Both the position numbers and the translations under genes were made by a program. The notes under the pieces are model-generated. The model saw only the letters and a list, made by a program, of their open reading frames with translations. It had not been told where the DNA came from and searched no databases. From NCBI GenBank assembly GCA_013399115.1, contig VXAA01003176.1, forward strand, positions 929,104 through 993,103: DNA of 64,000 nt. The letters are read 5' to 3'. Every line of letters starts with the position of its first letter. Within the stretch, counting starts at the first letter, position 1. Source of the stretch: Anseranas semipalmata (Eukaryota; Chordata; Aves; Anseriformes; Anseranatidae). Below are positions 55,469 through 64,000 of this stretch, one piece after another.

Positions 55469-58330
55469 GGAGAAATTGTACAAGGTTTACCCTAATCTGA
55501 GCCATCCCCCATTTCCTTTCCTTGAGCACATCTGTCCAGTGTCGGGTTACGGCCCCAACGGGTGAGCATTCCTTCTGCTTGATGAAGAGCTCACACACCA
55601 TCTCCTTCCGGAGCACTGGCATCCCCCAAGCAGGAAATGCAGATGAGCGCAAAAAGGCAGGGAAGCTGATTTTTTTTTTTCTCCATAAAAAGCATAAAAT
55701 GCAAAAGAGAAGGAACAAGTTTTAATTTCTGAGTAGGACATAGTTTCCAAGCACAGATTAAAATCAGGACAGAAAGGGCATCACTTTCTCATGAAATCAT
55801 AACTTTCAAGATGATGAGTTTTGTCTAGAAAAAGTAGTCTTTACAATCACAGTCAAGGAAGGAGGCAAACACTATATTTGGCTTCTGGTTCTATACCCTG
55901 GTCTGAAAAAAAAACATCCTGTATATTGGCGGCTGGCACATAGACCCAATAAAACCATGAGATAATAATCCCAACTAAATTTGTGGTGAAAAAAATACAT
56001 TACAGATACCTAAACAACATTTCAAAATTTATCCCTTTGAGCATTTCTTTGCCAACTTTTTTCCCTTAAGCAGCAACTCATTTTTGTTATTTTTTTTCAT
56101 TTATTTGTTGCATAGCTCATATACTATCTCACAATGTAATAAAAAGGAACTAAGAAAACTCTAGAACTTGCCCTAATGACATTTGCAATTGGATGTGATA
56201 ATTTGGTTTACCAAATACTTTTGAAGTCAATATTCTATCTGTGATCTTGTCTGGTTAGTGAAATAATTCCTCAGGATCGGCAGGATAGATGAATCTGGGG
56301 AACACAAAGTTAGAAAATGTGATTAGAAACTCTGACATTAAATCTTATCTGACACTACTAAGTCAAAATAAATATGAATTTTCGTTTTTATCATCAATCT
56401 GCTGAGCATTCTGCATGTCTTTGCATAGCACAGTAGAGATTTACAATGATCGATGTATTTTTATAGCATCTTTAGGATGGAAAGAGATATTACTCCAAGC
56501 AGAGAAACTGAGATAGTGAGATTGAAACCAGCATTACCATATATAACAAATAATTCCTGTACTTGATAAGCTTTAACATTTCGTACTGATAGTATTCAAA
56601 AGCTGTTCTTAAAGATTAGCAAGAAACATTGTCATTCACTAGAGTATATAGTTATGTGCCGGCCTTAAAAGGAAAGGTAGGATTTAGAAACTGAGTTCAA
56701 CTACCAGTCCAACAGGGATGATAATTAATCCCTTCGTCCTTACTAGGGAGTGCCCAATTATCTTTTTCTCCTGTTGTTATCATCCAACTTTGCCTAACCA
56801 TTTTCCAGATCCTTCCCAATATTTTCTCTTTCGTGCTTCTGATCCTGTCTCAATATAACTCTTGTCATATATACCATCTGTCCTCAGAAGAAGGCATCTT
56901 TCTGTAAAAAAGTATCTACACTCCATCACTTTCCATCTCCCCCACAAAATTTGATTTCAAAACATAACATCACTTGCTCTCTCACTAAAATTATCGAAAA
57001 AAATATATATTTGACAAAATAATTTGATATTCACTCAGTCACCTTTCCCTTATTTCTCCCAATCTTATTCTTAGAAATGGCACAATGATTTTAAATGATT
57101 TTTTTCCCCAAATTAATAAATAGGCTGTAACTGTATGGAAAATGTCATGTAGAACAACGTATATACCCTGTGAATTGATAAAGTACTGAATAGGAGTTAC
57201 TGAAATGTGTCATGTAGTCTTAACTAAAAGACAATGCCATACGTCTTGCTTCTAGTTAACACGATGTCCAGGAAAGGCAGTCCTAAATTTTCCTTGTTGT
57301 AACTTTTGAAATGATTCCTGTTACATGCTAACTGCATTTTTTACTTTCTGGAAGTAATCTGATAATTTGACTATTTTGATCCTACCAAAGTGGAGGGAGG
57401 GAATGCAGTGCCTGCTGGAAAAATAGCAACAATATAGGTAATAAATGATGAAATCATCATGATTTTAGTGTGTTTCTTTCAGATTATAAAAGAGAAGGGA
57501 AGCTTTTGGTTCAAAGAACTACCTCTTCCAGCTCATAAAGCACTATCTACAGACCTCCAGCTTTCCCATGTACTTTACATTCCCTTTCCTCTTAAGCTAA
57601 ATCAATCAACCAATCAAACAAACAAACAGTACAAAAAAGGAAGAAATAGTACATTGCTACATTTTGTCTGATTGTTCTTTGCCTAATTTCAAGTAGTGGT
57701 ATGCCGTATGAAAGTAAGTACCTGAAGGAAATCTGCTTACAAAAGAACTATTAATTTTAGAGTGAGAACCTTTTAGAAATTGCTTCAGTGAGTAAGCATC
57801 CAAAAATCACCTCTAGCTTACATGAAAATTACAAGGAACCTGTGATGCACATACTATAGTGACTTGGACTTTATTATTTGAATAAACCTGTGTAAGATTT
57901 TGCACAGAGTAGCTGTGGAATGAATAGCTCACAGTAAGCTAAGGTTAAAAAAAAAAGTAAATATTGCACTTAGATATTATACCTTATTTAAATCTGTGTT
58001 AATGCTGTCTCCTCACAATGTCTGTAAACTTCAACAAATACAGGTGCAGAAGAGGCCTAGACAGCCTGAGGGATTGGCAATGGTCTATGCATTCTTTCTA
58101 CCCTTTTAACTATTTACAGAGTCCCTATCACTTTGAAGTCTTTACTACCTTTCACTTTAGGGTTATGAGTCTGAATCTAATATAGCTCAATGCTGATTGA
58201 AAGTCATCATCATTTACGGGGCTGTATGAATGAGGTGGTCAGTGTGTCCTAATTCATGGTGATGTATCCCTAAAGGTGGTCTACTGGAGGAGGTGCTGGA
58301 GTGAGGTTTACAATATTGAGGATGCAACCC

Positions 58331-58405
58331 TGATTCTGTCACAAACTCACTGTGTGACCCAGCCACACCACTTCTCCACTGTCTCAGTTCCCTCTCTATC
58401 ACCTT
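58331..58405 (-). mobile_element. MIR SINE fragment, antisense
   Basis: Reads ACTGTGTGACC, then a worn middle, then GTCTCAGTTCCCTC. This corresponds to the complement of the MIR core (GTGTGACCTTGGGCAAGTCAC and CCTCAGTTTCCTC in the usual form). It is a highly diverged ancient tRNA-derived SINE remnant. The spacing of the two landmarks fits MIR. Confidence 0.6.
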
Positions 58406-59693
58406 TGTATTTGAAATACAAACATCCTTTTGGACAATTCTGCTACTGGCACTATGGGACCCTGACTTCAGCAGAGATATCAAGACATAAATATATGATA
58501 AATATTAATCAGAAGTCTAGTTTAAAAGCCAGAGATTGGACAGAGAAAACACACCAACTTGTACAGATGAACAGTGGGAAGTGTGTGCTCTTTATGACAG
58601 ACCAATGGGATCAATAAGCAGAGGATTTCCCTTGTTACTCTTTTGTCATACACCTTCCTCAGCAATCATTTTAAAGACAATTTTAAATGATTACAAAATT
58701 TTAAAATAACAACATCTAATAGCTTTTTTCCCTATGTATTAAAGCTGGAAGTTGTCTTTTAGTTCATACACACACACTTTACATAGACAAATCAAGTAAC
58801 CCAGTAATGATGTACAACTCTGTAAGAGGAGGGACGAGAATGTGCTATCGAGTTAAATAGGCTTTTAAAGAAAATGGGTAAACCCACAACAGGGAAAAAA
58901 GTACTGGGGTACTTGAATTAAAAAACACATATTTCATTCTTTAGAACTGTAGACCGCTTTGGATAATACTTTTCTATTAACAACAGTTGTTCATCTGTGC
59001 AGAAATTTACTCTTGCCTGTGTATTTTAAACCACAATCTTTTTTCCCCACAAGGCACAAATTTTCATTTTCCAAATCACTTGGTGGTATACCATCCCCAG
59101 AAATCAGCAGGTTGAAAGAAAAAAAAAAAAAAAAAGACGGATTTCAAAACCATCACTTCTGTTAATACATTTCGCGGGGTTTTGTCCATCTTCTCCTCAG
59201 GCGTGCGGACCTGCACCGCCATTTTCTGACACCAGCTGTAGTTTGTGAAAGTCAGATCTCACCAAAATCTAACAAGAATATAACGCCATGTGCAGGTGGG
59301 TTATGTACACAAAATGTCCCACCTAAGCCTTCCGCACTGTTGTGACTGTTACACGGCACAATACTCCTCTCTCCTTTTACCCGACTTTGTGTGTGAAAAA
59401 AAACAACAACAAAAAACCAACAAACCCACCAACCTCACAAATTAATTCCAGAATATTCCGATCCTTTAGAAACACTTGCTGGTACAAAAGGCCCCCATTA
59501 GCCTTAACTGCGAGCAGTTCCACCCTGAATGGACGCCGCTTCGCAGCTACTTCAGGACGGAGGGAGAGGGCGGCGGGGCCCTGCCCGGGCCGGTCCCGGT
59601 CCCGGGCCGCCTGGTGGGGCCGGGCAGCCCCTTTCTGCCGGGGGGCCGCAGGGGGGCACTTCCTGCCACCGCCGGGGCTTTCTGCATGTGGGA

Positions 59694-59887
59694 CCAATAT
59701 GGGCAATGCAAAGTTTAAACAGTTGCAAATGGGGGAGGGAAGAGCGGGTCTGGTTTTACATGTTTTTTCCTGCCTGGGTTGAATTTAAAGGGGAGCGGAG
59801 GCATTGTTCGGGAGGCTCCTTGCCCCGAACGCATTGACAGGAGCTACTGTTTACACGGACTTTTCATTCCTTCATTGTTTGCTTATG
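59694..59887 (+). promoter_or_regulatory. Cluster of CCAAT, octamer-like and SOX-like motifs before the gap
   Basis: Within 200 bases there are a CCAAT box (59694-59698), two one-mismatch octamers (ATGCAAAG at 59706-59713 and TTGCAAAT at 59723-59730), a TATA-like TTTAAA (59784-59789) and two SOX-type CATTGTT sites (59802-59808 and 59873-59879). Human APELA is abundant in pluripotent stem cells, where POU5F1 and SOX2 act, so the cluster is suggestive. The motifs are short and occur by chance; function is inferred. Confidence 0.35.
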
Positions 59888-59921
59888 GAAAATAAGGGGG
59901 AGTGACAAAAAAAAAAAAAAA

Positions 59922-60369
59922 NNNNNNNNNNNNNNNNNNNNNNNNNNNNNNNNNNNNNNNNNNNNNNNNNNNNNNNNNNNNNNNNNNNNNNNNNNNNNNN
60001 NNNNNNNNNNNNNNNNNNNNNNNNNNNNNNNNNNNNNNNNNNNNNNNNNNNNNNNNNNNNNNNNNNNNNNNNNNNNNNNNNNNNNNNNNNNNNNNNNNNN
60101 NNNNNNNNNNNNNNNNNNNNNNNNNNNNNNNNNNNNNNNNNNNNNNNNNNNNNNNNNNNNNNNNNNNNNNNNNNNNNNNNNNNNNNNNNNNNNNNNNNNN
60201 NNNNNNNNNNNNNNNNNNNNNNNNNNNNNNNNNNNNNNNNNNNNNNNNNNNNNNNNNNNNNNNNNNNNNNNNNNNNNNNNNNNNNNNNNNNNNNNNNNNN
60301 NNNNNNNNNNNNNNNNNNNNNNNNNNNNNNNNNNNNNNNNNNNNNNNNNNNNNNNNNNNNNNNNNNNNN
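59922..60369. other. Assembly gap (448 N)
   Basis: A run of N directly after an A-run (about 59907-59921) and before very GC-rich sequence, a typical place for sequencing failure. It probably hides the APELA first coding exon (start codon and signal peptide). Long open frames drawn through the N run are artefacts. Confidence 0.95.
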
Positions 60370-60505
60370 GGCCACGGCGCCCCGACCCCAGCCGGGGGCG
60401 GCGGGAGGCCGGGGCGCTGGGTGGGCCGAAAAGGGCGGGAAGGGGCGCGGGGGGAGCGGCGTCGCAGCGCCCGGCGGGTGTCGCCCCTCAGCCCGGCCGG
60501 GTGGC

Positions 60506-60535
60506 GGGACGGGACGGGACGGGACGGGACGGGAC
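60506..60535. repeat. (GGGAC)6 tandem repeat
   Basis: Six perfect five-base units in the intron just before the APELA hormone exon. Copy number is likely variable between individuals. Confidence 0.95.
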
Positions 60536-60614
60536 GAGGCTCACCCCGTGAGGGGGCGCCGCGTTTCACTTGCAAATGGGGGCTCCCCTGACGCCCTGAC
60601 TCCTTCTCCCGCAG

Positions 60615-60703
60615 CCAACCTGGCGCTCCGCAGGAAGCTCCACCGGCACAGCTGCTCCCACCGGCGGTGCATGCCGCTCCACTCCCGGGTGCCCTTCCCC
60701 TGA
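60615..60703 (+). CDS. APELA: APELA (ELABELA/Toddler) hormone exon, C-terminal part
   Basis: APELA encodes a secreted peptide hormone, the second ligand of the apelin receptor APLNR (a Gi-coupled receptor), acting in endoderm migration, heart and vessel formation and fluid balance. After a good acceptor (CCTTCTCCCGCAG ending at 60614) the frame gives a split codon (xCC), then NLALRRKLHRHSC, then SHRRCMPLHSRVPFP and TGA (60701-60703). The last 11 residues equal the receptor-binding ELA-11 form as I know it. The two cysteines keep their spacing, and the dibasic sites RR(K) and RR, where ELA-21 and ELA-11 begin, are both present. The 28 complete codons match the human exon residue for residue in length. 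If the upstream exon ends in G, the split codon is Ala, where human has Val. The intron is phase 1. The signal-peptide exon is missing from the visible sequence, most likely inside the gap at 59922-60369, so this entry is a partial CDS. Confidence 0.95.
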
Positions 60704-60728
60704 GCCCCCGCGGCCGAGTTCGGGCAAG
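60704..60728 (+). other. APELA 3' UTR start, ending at a possible splice donor
   Basis: Twenty-five bases after the stop, GGGCAAG|GTAATG forms a plausible donor (GT at 60729-60730). If it is used, the rest of the 3' UTR lies in a further exon downstream; I could not identify that exon in the window. Confidence 0.45.
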
Positions 60729-60748
60729 GTAATGCGTGTGTGGTCGCT

Positions 60749-60754
60749 AATAAA
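60749..60754 (+). terminator. AATAAA hexamer, possible APELA polyadenylation signal
   Basis: Canonical hexamer 46 bases after the stop codon and 20 bases after the possible donor. The sequence that follows is GC-rich and lacks a strong T/GT-rich downstream element. It may therefore be unused, or serve a short isoform. Confidence 0.3.
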
Positions 60755-61270
60755 GCCAGGCGCCAGCGGGGTGCAATGACCGAACCCCCCATAACAATTC
60801 TGTGGAGAAGCTGTGTGGGCTGTGGCCGACGCTCTCCGGAGTAAGCACATTTCCTAATTGCACCTACATTGCCAAACAGTTCAAGGCGCATTTTACTAAC
60901 CAAACCACAGACTTGGTTTCGTCTGGTCTCCGGGCCCAGGGATTTGTTCCAAAAATAGGGCTCTGGCGAAGCGTGGGGCCAGACGCGGGGTACGTGCGCT
61001 TTATCCAAGCCCGCTGGCGGGAGTCCAGCCCCGCCGGGGCCGCGGCCCCGCTCGCCCTGCTCCTGGCACTGGCTGCCCGGCCCCGCTCGCCCCGTGCGGA
61101 GAGGTCCGGGAGGAGAACGCTGGGGCCTGCCAGGTAAACTGAGGCGTAACGGCCCGAAGGAAGCACAAAGCTGGAGCAGGAGGCGCGCCCGTATTTCTAG
61201 CCATTGACTGCTGTCAGTAACATGAAGGTAGCGGCGTTTACCCACTTCAAAGGGGACTGTAATTCTCGTC

Positions 61271-61325
61271 AGTGAAAGACTTTGAGATTCTTGGATGAAA
61301 GGCTATACAAGTGCAAAACATTAAT
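61271..61325 (+). mobile_element. Ancient LINE (L3/CR1-like) 3' tail remnant
   Basis: Reads GACTTTGAGATTCTTGGATG, then AAAGGCTATACAAGTGCAAA and ends in an ATTA-like tail. This resembles the 3' tail common to old CR1/L3-type LINEs and the SINEs that borrowed it (CTTTGAGATCCTTGGATGAA, then AAGGCGCTATATAAATGCAA). The family name is from memory and tentative. Confidence 0.45.
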
Positions 61326-62582
61326 GCTTTATAGCTGATGAGGGCATATACATTCAAATACTAAGTGACTGTAGAAGCACACAGGTAGCATATGCAAATA
61401 GGGTAGGCATCAAAAGGAAACCAAGGTGCTCGTGTAATTTAAGGATGAATAAAACATGCAGTCAATAGTTTTGCATCTTCTAAACTCCTTATATATCAAA
61501 ATAATGTTGTAGCCCCAGGCTCAACAGCATCATAAATAAATGATGGCACAGCCTGTGCTCTGTGGAGCCAAGATGTTTCGATTTACTAAGCAGTTAACAG
61601 TGAAAAGGAGACCAAAGTCAAACTTTTAGCAATGCTATACCAAGAATCTTGTCAATGCATAAACTGCCTTGCTTAAAGAGCCTGCACCGCTCCCAAAACG
61701 ACCATTCAAAAGGTACTATTGTGCTGTGTAGTGCTGGCCTATAAACACATAGAATGTGCGTATAGGATGTCAAACTGGCAAATTTCTGAGACTCAAGAAA
61801 GTTTACCATATCTTAGGTTTAATCTCAGTCTTGCTGCAGACTGAGTGGCAGAACTGAGCTGCAAGTAGAAAGAGGAATGTGCGAGGAGGATGCTTTACTA
61901 CTGAATGCCCTGTCTCATCATTGTATTCATTTCAACAAGAGGCAGATTAAATGAGATTCCCTCGTCAGTTTAAGTATAAAAAACCTAAAAAGATAAGCAA
62001 TCAGATCAATTCACTCAGCATGCAGAAACTAAATAAGCTGAATGACAGGGCCAGTGGAATTTAGGTCCAGGGACTTCTTGAATGGCCTGCTTCAGTTCCT
62101 AAAAAGAGTAATTTAACCCCCCTTCTTCCAGTTCAACGTCAATAGTCTGGGGATTGTCTGCATGGAGAACATTTGCGTTTTCTCTAATGTGCTCTGGAAT
62201 GGTATATAATGCATTTTGCTTGAGACTGCGTTAGCTGCATGATACATGTGCACTTACACTGCAGTTGTTTTCCCTACAGAATATCAAGCTAAAAGCTATT
62301 TTCGTAGTTGTCTCCTTTTATGTAGGCAGCTGATTTCTTATAACAAAAGTCAATGATGAAGCAAAACAGTGTACTTATGAATACGTAATATATTTTGTAG
62401 GCATTTAGTTAAAGAGAATTCTGTTTTATAAAGCTGTTTAGAAATCCATAAAGCTTGACTGGGGAGCAGGGGGTGACAAGCACCTGAACTAACTCTGTTA
62501 ACTCCAGTCAGCATTGTGGGTGCTCAGCTCCTTTATCTTAAGTAGGATTTACCATCTACGTTTACATTCCCTTCCAGTTTTA

Positions 62583-62690
62583 GTCCTAATTCAGCAAATA
62601 TTTACATGCCTGGGTAACTTGACTCACTCGAGCAATCTTATTGATCTCAATGGAGTTGTACATATGGATAAAGCTATTTGCAGATGCAAA
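62583..62690. repeat. Worn copy of an ancient palindromic interspersed repeat
   Basis: Contains CCTAATTCAGCAAATATTTA, then GGGTAACTTGACTCAC, then a CATTGACTTCAATGGG-like centre (TATTGATCTCAATGGAG), and a mirrored second half (GCAGATGCAAACAGG). This is the arrangement of a palindromic repeat widespread in turtle, crocodile and bird genomes. I cannot give its database name with certainty. Confidence 0.5.
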
Positions 62691-63561
62691 CAGGATGGAC
62701 CCTTAATCCTGAATTTCAACAGGTGGTTGGAAACTGGGATGAACGTAGCAGCCTCTCTTTTTCACAACATTTGAAATGATGAAGGGATTGAACTTGATTT
62801 TTCATCAGTTACATAGACAAAAATTGGGACAAAAGGCTGGGAGAAAAAATATGAGGCCTTCATGCTTTTAGCTGAAATTTCCCAATTAAGAGGAATTTCC
62901 TCAAATTTCAGCCATATATTTCATAAATAATATATTCTATTTTGAATAAGACATTAGGTTACTAAATCTCTCATTAATGATTTTTTTCCCTTTTTTCCCC
63001 AGCAATTTCATAATGGGCTTTTCAGTGTTTTAAAGGAGGAAGCTGCAACAACTAAACTGATAGAGAAGTTAGTCGTAAGTACAGCTTAACAACAGCTGAC
63101 CTGATACTGCCACAACACTCCTGTTTTGAGGCAATCCATCTGAAATGAACATTTTCAACAGTCCTGTGTATCCCATTCTGCAAGACCTGGAACAAAGGCC
63201 CATGACTCACATCCTAGAAGTGGGGGGAGGGAGAAACAGAGGGTGGTGATGGGAGGATGTACATGAAACGTACCTGGTTGAAATATCGCATGTAAATTCT
63301 TTGAATCTCATAATGATCGGTGAAAGTTAAAAACCAAACCAAACATCAGATACCTGAAATGAATTTCCCATGACATTAAGAAGGATCTATCCAAGGGGAC
63401 TCTTAATGGTCTGTACTATTCAGACTGAGAGAAATTGGACGTGCAGTTAACCATGTCCAACTCAGGCTGTGTGTGTAGGGCAGTATTTAGTGTGAAATGA
63501 TGTCAGACTCCAGCACAGAACTGTGAAAATCCATTTTTAGTTAATACTTTCAGATATTAAT

Positions 63562-63576
63562 TATATATATATATAT
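63562..63576. repeat. (TA)n microsatellite
   Basis: About seven and a half TA units in AT-rich sequence. Confidence 0.85.
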
Positions 63577-63732
63577 GTTTTAACACCTAACATTTCATCT
63601 TTGTGGATTTATCATAATAGTAATGTAGTATGTATTACTGTAATAGTACCAAAGTCAGCACCATGTTAAGTGGTCCTACCAGCTTCACGTGTAGTAAGCA
63701 TGTGAAGAGTTTACAATATAGGAAAGTAAAGG

Positions 63733-63880
63733 GAGTATTTTCCCTCATTCTATAGATAGAGAGTTGAGGCACACAGAGATAAGAGATTAGCCAAGGGTCA
63801 TGCAAAACCTACTGCAAAACTGATAAATCTCCCAAGTCAGGCCTTAAGGTCAAGCCTATCCTTCTGTCTAATGAGCTGTT
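63733..63880 (+). mobile_element. MIR SINE remnant, sense
   Basis: Follows the MIR core in order: TATTTTCCCTCATTCTATAG for the CCCCATTTTACAG part, AGAGTTGAGGCACACAGAGA for GAAACTGAGGCACAGAGA, ATTAGCCAAGGGTCATGCAA for CTTGCCCAAGGTCACACAG, and AAATCTCCCAAGTCAGGCC for the part before the 3' end. The order and spacing make this more convincing than the fragment at 58331. Confidence 0.75.
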
Positions 63881-64000
63881 ACTGCAAAGCCTATCATTTG
63901 TTCTCTCAAACTGGGCTGTCAAACCAGACAGCTAAAACATATTTGAAAATTCAGTAACGTAGATCTGTTTGCCTAATAGTAGTTTTCCTAAAATACCCAT

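Larger units (their letters stand above)
55321..59504. other. Spacer upstream of the APELA CpG island
   Basis: AT-rich sequence with no recognisable exon. It includes a (CT)n-A24 tract (55435-55468), an antisense MIR fragment (58331-58405) and an A-run at 59119-59136. I searched it for an APELA signal-peptide exon (ATG, hydrophobic core, phase-1 donor) and found none. Confidence 0.6.
59505..61200. promoter_or_regulatory. CpG island around APELA, interrupted by an assembly gap
   Basis: GC content and CpG density rise abruptly near 59505 and fall back by about 61200; 448 bases in the middle are unknown. The island covers the presumed APELA promoter and first exon and the hormone exon at 60615. 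A CpG-island promoter fits a gene active in early embryonic cells. Long open frames in this part on both strands are composition artefacts. Confidence 0.8.
60729..64000 (+). other. APELA intron or downstream flank
   Basis: The first 470 bases are still CpG island; from about 61200 the sequence is AT-rich. No further coding exon was recognised, and no trace of a neighbouring gene (for example TMEM192, which follows in mammals as I recall) was seen. It contains three or four ancient repeat remnants (listed separately) and further AATAAA hexamers (about 61447 and 61533) that could end a longer APELA transcript. Confidence 0.55.

Noticed and set aside
59342..59837. Overlapping + strand ORFs of 80-146 codons and a 109-codon minus ORF at the front of the CpG island
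   Set aside because: Several frames are open at once in GC-rich DNA, none has a signal peptide or known motif, and none fits the phase needed by the APELA exon.
60465..60476. Codons for Gln-Arg-Pro-Ala just after the gap, resembling the QRPV that starts mature human ELA
   Set aside because: The preceding frame is Gly/Ala/Arg-rich with no hydrophobic signal core and no ATG, and the donor that follows is poor. A four-residue match in GC-rich DNA is expected by chance.
59872..60591. Three long ORFs crossing the N run
   Set aside because: Most of each frame is unknown bases; the visible ends are an A/T-run and GC-rich sequence. They are artefacts of translating N.
60541..61245. 234-codon minus-strand ORF, among the longest in the window
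   Set aside because: It lies antisense to the APELA exon in the CpG island. Composition is dominated by R, G, P and A from GC-rich DNA, other frames are open too, and no family resemblance is visible.

Overview
This is vertebrate nuclear DNA, most likely from a bird. It is AT-rich, almost free of coding sequence, and the few real exons have GT/AG splice borders. The only obvious young-looking transposon is a 5'-truncated CR1 LINE of the avian kind (about 54864-55320). Old MIR-type and other worn ancient repeats are present. Nearly all open frames in the window are chance ORFs.

Two genes can be read from the sequence, both on the + strand. The first is SMIM31, a single-pass microprotein gene. 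Coding exon A (9449-9560) holds the conserved membrane-anchor N-terminus, and coding exon B (22293-22378) holds a short, charged C-terminal tail. The two exons are joined in phase 1 across a 12.7 kb intron, followed by a short 3' UTR and an AATAAA at 22590. The predicted protein is 65 residues. The second is APELA (ELABELA/Toddler), the second peptide ligand of the apelin receptor. Its hormone-encoding exon (60615-60703) ends in the family's signature CMPLHSRVPFP and a TGA. It lies in a CpG island (about 59505-61200) that is interrupted by a 448-base assembly gap (59922-60369). The upstream exon with the start codon and signal peptide was not found and probably lies in that gap. As I recall it, SMIM31 followed by APELA in the same orientation is also the order at human 4q32.3, which supports both calls.

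Layout: 1-9430, upstream flank with no recognisable gene; 9431-22615, SMIM31 with a CpG-bearing, possibly regulatory stretch early in its intron; 22616-59500, a 37 kb spacer with simple repeats, one GC-rich block with a possible non-coding exon (49.4-50.7 kb), the CR1 and an antisense MIR fragment; 59505-61200, the APELA CpG island; 61200-64000, AT-rich APELA intron or downstream flank with several ancient repeat remnants.

The two genes are not known to act in one pathway. SMIM31 is poorly characterised. APELA encodes a secreted hormone that signals through APLNR in early mesendoderm and cardiovascular development. All identifications rest on reading the sequence and on remembered family sequences; no database search was run.
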